From: Prevotellaceae bacterium | Lineage (GTDB): Bacteria > Bacteroidota > Bacteroidia > Bacteroidales > UBA932 | Length of the DNA stretch: 11,238 bases | NCBI GenBank assembly: GCA_031254635.1 | Contig: JAIRUB010000013.1 | Location: 1 to 11,238 of the forward strand | Direction: 5' to 3' | Translations under genes and position numbers: made by a program | Shown: positions 6,773 through 11,238 of the stretch, one piece after another | Layout: every line of letters starts with the position of its first letter | Numbering within the stretch: the first letter of the stretch is position 1 | Notes under the pieces: model-generated | Seen by the model: only the letters and a program-made list of their open reading frames with translations | Databases searched by the model: none | Told to the model about the DNA's origin: nothing

Positions 6773-8728
6773 ATGAAAAAAGTAAATACATCGCCAGCAA
6801 AAAAGCTACCACCTAAAGCCGGAGTTCCGGTGAAGCGAAGCTTATTTGACCGAATGGATGGCTTTTTTGACTGTCATCACAAAAAAATGATACGAGCGAT
6901 GCTGGCCATTAATGTGCTCATCAGTGTTTTGTTTTTTGATAGCAATGTAAGCCTTTCAGGCGATGATTCCGACTATATTGTTGAAGCATTCCGCTTTTGG
7001 CATGAAGGTGCATGGCCGGGCTTTCGCGGAGCTTTATATCCTATTTTGCTTAGCCCTTTTATCGCCCTGTTTGGTATTAAGCTTGTTTTGCTTAAAACTA
7101 TCTCGCTGCTGTGCATTCTGCTGATGTTGTATTTTATTTACAAGGCCTTCTTTCAGCGTATCCCTTCGTCTATTTTGTTTTTTGTCTTATTGCTGTTATC
7201 TTTTAACAGTTACTTGACTTTTTATGAAAGCCAGACTTTCAGCGAGCCCTTGTTTATGTTGCTGCAAACGGTGTTGCTTGTCTTTTTCTTTAAATATTTT
7301 ACAGACCCTTGTGAAGCCTTGCCAATTGGAAAGAAACGCTTATTGCTGCATCTTGTTATTGCCTGTTTTATTTTATTGGTTACCCTTACCAGAACAGTTG
7401 GTTATTCGGCTATTGGAGCAGTAATTATATGGTTCCTGTGTAATAAACAATGGCGCGATGCGATATATGCCATGCTTACCACTGTTGCGGTTTTTGTGAG
7501 CTTTCATCTGCTAAAAATTTTAGTGTGGCCGCTTAGCGGTAGTAGTTATGACATTAAAGCCTACTTAGTGAAAGATATGTATAACCCAACGAAAGGCTTG
7601 GAAACATTGGGTGGATTTGTTATTCGTTTTATTCAAAATGCCGAAGGCTACTTATCACGCAACCTTTCTAATTTTCTTGGTTTGCGTGGCGAAAGCATTA
7701 CACCTATTCAAACATCAACAGTAATAACCATTTTCTTTGCCCTATTTTTTATTTTTGCATTAATAATGGTGTGGAAGAAGAATAAAGCGTTATTTTTTAC
7801 CGGATTATATACCATGTTGCTCTGTGGGGCTCACTTTTTTTTGTTGCAAGCTAACTGGCAACAGGAGCGGTTTATGTTAGTACTTTATCCATTTATATTG
7901 TTATTATATTTTGCCGCCATATATCAATTGTTAAAACGATATAAGAAGTGGCAATTTCTATTTCCATTGCTTGTCGGCATTATAAGTATAGGCACTTTGA
8001 TACACACCGGTAAAAAGCTTCAACGACACCTGCCTGTGCTGCAACAACAACTTCAAGGCGATAAATTATATGGTTTTACGCCCGATTGGCGAAACTTTAT
8101 TTTGATGAGTGAATGGGCGGCTCAAAATTTGCCAGACTCAGCAGTAATAGCCAGCCGCAAGCCAAGCATTTCTTGTATCTACGGGAATCGTTCTTTTGTA
8201 GGCATCTATAATGTGCCCGGCGTGGGAAAAGATACACTTGCCACACTATTGAATGCCGGTAATTCTTTGCTTGTAGCCGATGTATCAAAGGGGAAGATTG
8301 ACTTCTTGAATGCTTATATTCGCTTTGTTGTTCTCGGAAGTGTGGCCATTAATGAGACAACCTCTTCCGTTGTTGCTATCTACGAAATGGATGCAAATAT
8401 GTTGGCTATAGCCTTACCTATGTTAGCTGAAAACAATGTTGCTCATACGATTGAGCCTACCGATTTTTTTGCTGATGTAGTAAGCAATGACAAGTGTGTT
8501 ATTCATTCGCCGGACGATATGTTGAGTAAATTGAAAGCACAAAACATTCGTTATGTATTGATGGCTAATCTCCGCTTAAATCCTGCTGTTAATACCGGAC
8601 AAATTATCAATACGCTGCACCGCTACCTGTATGTAGTATCCTTGAAATATCCCGATATTGTAAAGCAGGAGTGCTACAATATTGGTGGTAACGAAGAGCC
8701 TGCCGTTATGTTGGAATTAAATTATTAA
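6773..8728 (+). CDS. Multi-pass membrane glycosyltransferase-like protein (GT-C, ArnT/PMT-like)
   Basis: This 651-residue protein is probably an inner-membrane GT-C enzyme using a lipid-linked sugar donor. The basic N-terminus is followed by a first membrane helix (about 41-56) and then a first extracytoplasmic loop with SGDDSDYIVEA, whose Asp64-Asp65 matches the catalytic acidic pair of the ArnT/PMT/GT39-like group. About nine or ten more hydrophobic segments follow (near 85-125, 131-148, 155-176, 190-222, 230-250, 316-334, 340-358, 366-388 and 393-411). A soluble C-terminal domain of about 230 residues contains SRKPS. The sugar, the acceptor and whether it glycosylates lipid or protein cannot be told. 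Its ATG is 28 bases after parC and its stop is 11 bases before aroK, so it is probably in the same transcript. An ATG at 6768 is not a usable start because it hits TGA after one codon. Confidence 0.7.
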   Translation: MKKVNTSPAKKLPPKAGVPVKRSLFDRMDGFFDCHHKKMIRAMLAINVLISVLFFDSNVSLSGDDSDYIVEAFRFWHEGAWPGFRGALYPILLSPFIALFGIKLVLLKTISLLCILLMLYFIYKAFFQRIPSSILFFVLLLLSFNSYLTFYESQTFSEPLFMLLQTVLLVFFFKYFTDPCEALPIGKKRLLLHLVIACFILLVTLTRTVGYSAIGAVIIWFLCNKQWRDAIYAMLTTVAVFVSFHLLKILVWPLSGSSYDIKAYLVKDMYNPTKGLETLGGFVIRFIQNAEGYLSRNLSNFLGLRGESITPIQTSTVITIFFALFFIFALIMVWKKNKALFFTGLYTMLLCGAHFFLLQANWQQERFMLVLYPFILLLYFAAIYQLLKRYKKWQFLFPLLVGIISIGTLIHTGKKLQRHLPVLQQQLQGDKLYGFTPDWRNFILMSEWAAQNLPDSAVIASRKPSISCIYGNRSFVGIYNVPGVGKDTLATLLNAGNSLLVADVSKGKIDFLNAYIRFVVLGSVAINETTSSVVAIYEMDANMLAIALPMLAENNVAHTIEPTDFFADVVSNDKCVIHSPDDMLSKLKAQNIRYVLMANLRLNPAVNTGQIINTLHRYLYVVSLKYPDIVKQECYNIGGNEEPAVMLELNY

Positions 8729-8739
8729 ACCGAATAGCC

Positions 8740-9222
8740 GTGTCAATGTTCTCACCATCATCATCGCTTATTTTTCTGATTGGCTTCATGTGCTGCGGAA
8801 AAACGACGATTGGAAAACAGATGGCAGTGACATTGAACTACGATTTTGCAGACACCGATGATTTAATAGAAGAATGTTGCAACAAAACCATTTCGGAAAT
8901 TTTTACTACGGAAGGAGAAAAAAAATTCCGACAATATGAACGAGACGTATTGCATAGCTTATTACACCGTGAAAATTTAGTAGTAGCGTGCGGCGGCGGT
9001 CTACCTTGCTTTTTCGATAATATGGAAAAGATGAATGCCTGTGGCGCTACTATCTATCTAAAAGCAGATACAGAACTCTTGGTACAACGCATAGAAAAAG
9101 AAAACAACAAACACCGTCCACTTTTGGAAGGTAAAACAGGCTTAGAATTGCGGCTACATATTGAATCCTTATTATCGGAGCGCGAGCAATATTACCGGCA
9201 AGCGCAGGTTATTAGGATTTAA
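8740..9222 (+). CDS. aroK: Shikimate kinase
   Basis: Phosphorylates shikimate at the 3-hydroxyl with ATP, the fifth step of chorismate synthesis, in the cytoplasm. At 160 residues it is near the family's usual size of about 170. Motifs: P-loop GFMCCGKTTIG (15-25), DTDD (38-41) with the shikimate-contacting Asp40, EGEKKFRQYE with Arg64, CGGG (84-87), the lid HRPLL with Arg126, and SEREQYY with Arg148. The P-loop is slightly odd, with Cys18-Cys19 where GFMGSGK or similar is common. The start is taken at GTG 8740, but ATG 8746, two codons later, is equally possible and neither has a clear ribosome site. It is the last gene of the rightward run, facing ychF across 34 bases. Confidence 0.93.
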   Translation: MSMFSPSSSLIFLIGFMCCGKTTIGKQMAVTLNYDFADTDDLIEECCNKTISEIFTTEGEKKFRQYERDVLHSLLHRENLVVACGGGLPCFFDNMEKMNACGATIYLKADTELLVQRIEKENNKHRPLLEGKTGLELRLHIESLLSEREQYYRQAQVIRI

Positions 9223-9233
9223 AGACGTCTTTA
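9220..9233. repeat. Perfect 14-bp palindrome over the aroK stop codon
   Basis: TAAAGACGTCTTTA is a perfect inverted repeat with no loop, and it contains the aroK TAA. It lies in the convergent aroK-ychF gap. It is too short and loopless for a good intrinsic terminator and lacks a run of T after it. It might be a protein-binding site or a weak bidirectional end, or chance. No other terminator was seen in this gap. Confidence 0.4.
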
Positions 9234-9256
9234 TACTCTTGTTCCTTATACTCCCC

Positions 9257-10360
9257 CTACACATTAAACCTAAAGTGCATGACATCGCCGTCTTGCACAA
9301 CATATTCTTTGCCTTCGATGCCCATCTTGCCGGCATCGCGGCAAGCAGCTTCGGAGCCTAAGCGAATATAATCGTCGAATTTAATCACCTCGGCGCGGAT
9401 AAAGCCTCTCTCAATGTCGGAGTGAATAATACCGGCGGCTTGAGGCGCTTTGGTGTCTTTCACATAAGTCCAAGCACGTACTTCTTTTGGGCCGGCAGTA
9501 AGAAAAGTTTCAAGGTTGAGCAACTTATAAGCCGCTTGAACCAAGCGTACCATGCTCGACTCTTGTAGTCCCAATGCCTGAAGAAATTCTTGCCGTTCTT
9601 CATAAGTTTCCAATTCAGCAATCTCCGACTCGGTTTTCGCTGCTACAATCAACATCTCGGCCTGTTCATCTTTTATGGCTTCCCGCACCATGTCCACATA
9701 TTTATTGCCGGTAAGGGCAGCGGCTTCATCTACATTACAAACATAAAGCACAGGTTTGTTGGTAAGCAAAAAAAGTTCGTTGGCAATCTTACGATCTTCA
9801 GCATTGTCAAAGACTACCGTTCGCGCCGACTTGCCTTGTGCCAAGGCCTCCTTGTATTTAACCAATATGTCATGTAAACGCTTGGCCTGCTTGTCGCCAC
9901 CGGTTTGCGCCTGTTTTTGCACCTTGCCAATACGATTTTCTACTGTTTCCAAGTCTTTCAACTGAAGCTCGGTGTCTATGTTTTCCTTGTCGCGCACAGG
10001 ATCAATTGAACCATCGATGTGCATTACTTCGTCATCGTCGAAACAGCGCAATACGTGCAGGAGAGCATTGGTTTCACGAATGCCTGCCAAGAATTGATTG
10101 CCCAATCCTTCGCCCCTGCCGGCGCCCTGTACCAACCCTGCAATATCTACTATTTCTACGGTAGTGGGTGTTATTACACGAGGTTTTACTATCTCGGCTA
10201 AGGCTTCTAACCGTTTGTCGGGTACTGTGATTACACCCGTATTCGACTCTTTGGTGCAGAACGGAAAATTAACAGCCAACGCTTTAGTGTTACTTAAACA
10301 ATTAAACAAGGTCGATTTTCCCACATTCGGCGAACCTACAATACCACATTGAAGAGACAT
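9257..10360 (-). CDS. ychF: Redox-regulated ATPase YchF (OLA1/Obg-like)
   Basis: Universally conserved P-loop ATPase of the Obg branch that associates with ribosomes and is linked to stress responses. At 367 residues it has the standard length. Motifs: G1 GSPNVGKST (9-17), NFPFCT (31-36), G3 DIAGLV (72-77) followed by the GAGRGEGLGNQFL segment, and the nonstandard G4 NVDE (209-212), which in this family favours ATP over GTP. A helical arm (about 130-200) precedes the NVDE motif, and the C-terminal TGS domain (about 283-367) ends in GDVMHFRFNV. After NFPFCT the sequence KESNTG differs slightly from the common TIEPNVG. The ATG at 10360 follows the 7-nt repeat region and lgt. No clear promoter was found in that short gap. 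Confidence 0.96.
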   Translation of the reverse strand: MSLQCGIVGSPNVGKSTLFNCLSNTKALAVNFPFCTKESNTGVITVPDKRLEALAEIVKPRVITPTTVEIVDIAGLVQGAGRGEGLGNQFLAGIRETNALLHVLRCFDDDEVMHIDGSIDPVRDKENIDTELQLKDLETVENRIGKVQKQAQTGGDKQAKRLHDILVKYKEALAQGKSARTVVFDNAEDRKIANELFLLTNKPVLYVCNVDEAAALTGNKYVDMVREAIKDEQAEMLIVAAKTESEIAELETYEERQEFLQALGLQESSMVRLVQAAYKLLNLETFLTAGPKEVRAWTYVKDTKAPQAAGIIHSDIERGFIRAEVIKFDDYIRLGSEAACRDAGKMGIEGKEYVVQDGDVMHFRFNV

Positions 10361-10364
10361 AAGA

Positions 10365-10460
10365 ATTTATGATTTATAAGTTATTATTTATGATTTGTTG
10401 TGAAGCGTGAAGCGATTTTTCACCCTTTACCTTTACCTTGTACCTTTTTACCTTTTACCT
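10365..10460. repeat. Run of imperfect 7-nt repeats of three unit types, entering the 3' end of lgt
   Basis: From 10365 the plus strand falls into 7-base units: ATTTATG, ATTTATA, AGTTATT, ATTTATG, ATTTGTT, then an exact tandem GTGAAGC (10400-10406, 10407-10413), then GATTTTT. After one extra base come six ACC(T)n units starting at 10422, 10429, 10435, 10442, 10450 and 10457 (spacings 7, 6, 7, 8, 7). An 11-base direct repeat ATTTATGATTT occurs at 10365 and 10386. The first part is intergenic. The ACCTTTT part lies inside lgt and encodes its Lys/Gly-rich tail. Confidence 0.75.
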
Positions 10461-11238
10461 GCTCATTTATCGGTGCTGGTTGAAAAAATTTTTCTTTCTT
10501 GCGGAAACTTCGCCACAGTAAAAATATGCCGATTATAATAAATGGCAAGCTCAACAGCTGTCCCATATTAAAAAACATAGCATCCTCAAAATTTACCTGC
10601 GTGTTTTTAATAAATTCAATGAAGAAGCGGGCTGTGAAGAGTAGTATTAGAAATAATCCAAACAGGAAGCCGCGATGCATCTTGTGGCTTTTTTTCCTGT
10701 AAAGGAAGAACAAGAAACAAAAGATTGCAAAATAAGAAAGCGCTTCGTAGAGTTGAGTAGGATGACAGGGTAGTGTTTCGCCGTTATGTTGAAAAACAAA
10801 ACCCCAAGGCAAAGTCGTTACACCGCCGTAAATTTCAGAATTCATTAAGTTGCCCAAACGAATCATTGCGCCCGACAAGGCAGCCACAATACCTATACGG
10901 TCGAGCAGCCACAAATAGTTTTTTTTGTATTTACGGCACCACAACCATATACCGGTTACTATACCAATAGCGGCGCCGTGGCTGGCCAATCCCTGATAAC
11001 CTATGAATTTAAACTCCGGTTGAAATTTCATCGGCAAAATAATTTCGAGCGGATGTGCAAGAAAATAACCCGGCTCATTAAAAAGGCAATACCCAAGCCT
11101 CGCGCCGATAAGTGTCCCAATGGCTACATAAATGGTTAACTTTTCCAGCAAAAGAATCGGTACTTTTTCGCTCTTAAAAACATATAGAAACACATAGTTG
11201 CTGGCAATAAACGCACCTACAAATAATAATCCGTAATA
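10420..11238 (-). CDS. lgt: Prolipoprotein diacylglyceryl transferase (Lgt), 5' end outside the window
   Basis: Inner-membrane enzyme that moves diacylglyceryl from phosphatidylglycerol to the lipobox cysteine of prelipoproteins, the first step of lipoprotein maturation. The frame stays open to the right edge: the codons before the GTG at 11193 read YYGLLFVGAFIASNY, the usual first membrane segment of Lgt, so that GTG is an internal valine and the true start is off the window. Signature segments: GARLGYCLF, GLASHGAAIG, the Lgt signature around RLGNLMNSEIYG, HPTQLYEA and FIEFIKNTQ, with several membrane helices between them. The final 14 residues (EQVKGKKVQGKGKG) are encoded by a short tandem nucleotide repeat and look like a later extension, probably cytoplasmic and not catalytic. 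Confidence 0.93.
   Translation of the reverse strand, partial: YYGLLFVGAFIASNYVFLYVFKSEKVPILLLEKLTIYVAIGTLIGARLGYCLFNEPGYFLAHPLEIILPMKFQPEFKFIGYQGLASHGAAIGIVTGIWLWCRKYKKNYLWLLDRIGIVAALSGAMIRLGNLMNSEIYGGVTTLPWGFVFQHNGETLPCHPTQLYEALSYFAIFCFLFFLYRKKSHKMHRGFLFGLFLILLFTARFFIEFIKNTQVNFEDAMFFNMGQLLSLPFIIIGIFLLWRSFRKKEKFFQPAPINEQVKGKKVQGKGKG

Noticed and set aside
9223..9256. An intrinsic terminator between aroK and ychF
   Set aside because: Apart from the short loopless palindrome there is no GC-rich hairpin followed by a T run on either strand.
9161..9361. Plus-strand open frame overlapping the end of aroK and antisense to the end of ychF
   Set aside because: It overlaps two confidently identified genes and its sequence resembles no protein; it is explained by the complementary strand of ychF.

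Overview
The window looks like a chromosomal segment from a member of the Bacteroidota, possibly the Chitinophagales/Sphingobacteriia side. The evidence is a ParE/ParC pair of Bacteroidota type, a Bacteroidota-style -7 promoter element (TAnnTTTG-like) before parE, few Shine-Dalgarno sites with purine- or A/T-rich leaders instead, and 7-nt intergenic repeats. The genus cannot be told from sequence alone.

Layout. Bases 1-60 hold the first 20 codons of a leftward gene with a CxxCxC motif. Bases 61-241 are an AT-rich divergent promoter region. A rightward run follows: parE (topoisomerase IV B), tcmP (three-Cys-motif partner protein), a Gp37/Gp68 (DUF5131) three-Cys protein, parC (topoisomerase IV A), a multi-pass GT-C-like membrane glycosyltransferase, and aroK (shikimate kinase). 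After a 34-nt convergent gap come two leftward genes, ychF and lgt; lgt runs off the right edge. No rRNA, tRNA, CRISPR array or IS transposase was seen.

The unusual part is 2114-4122. Hand-counted lines there have about 25-33% G+C, against about 52-55% in sampled parE and parC lines. This stretch carries a translationally coupled (ATGA overlap) tcmP-DUF5131 pair between the two subunit genes of topoisomerase IV. It looks like an acquired two-gene cassette whose biochemical function I do not know. Just downstream, the apparent original start of parC (ATG 4123) is followed in frame by two TAA codons (4195-4197 and 4225-4227). ParC can therefore only start at ATG 4237, which gives an unusually short N-terminus. 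A possible gene remnant lies between DUF5131 and parC.

The ychF-lgt gap (10365-10460) is a run of imperfect 7-nt repeats of three different unit types. The last type runs into lgt and encodes its Lys/Gly-rich C-terminal tail. The rest is ordinary housekeeping content: DNA decatenation, the shikimate pathway, a conserved translation-associated ATPase and lipoprotein lipidation.
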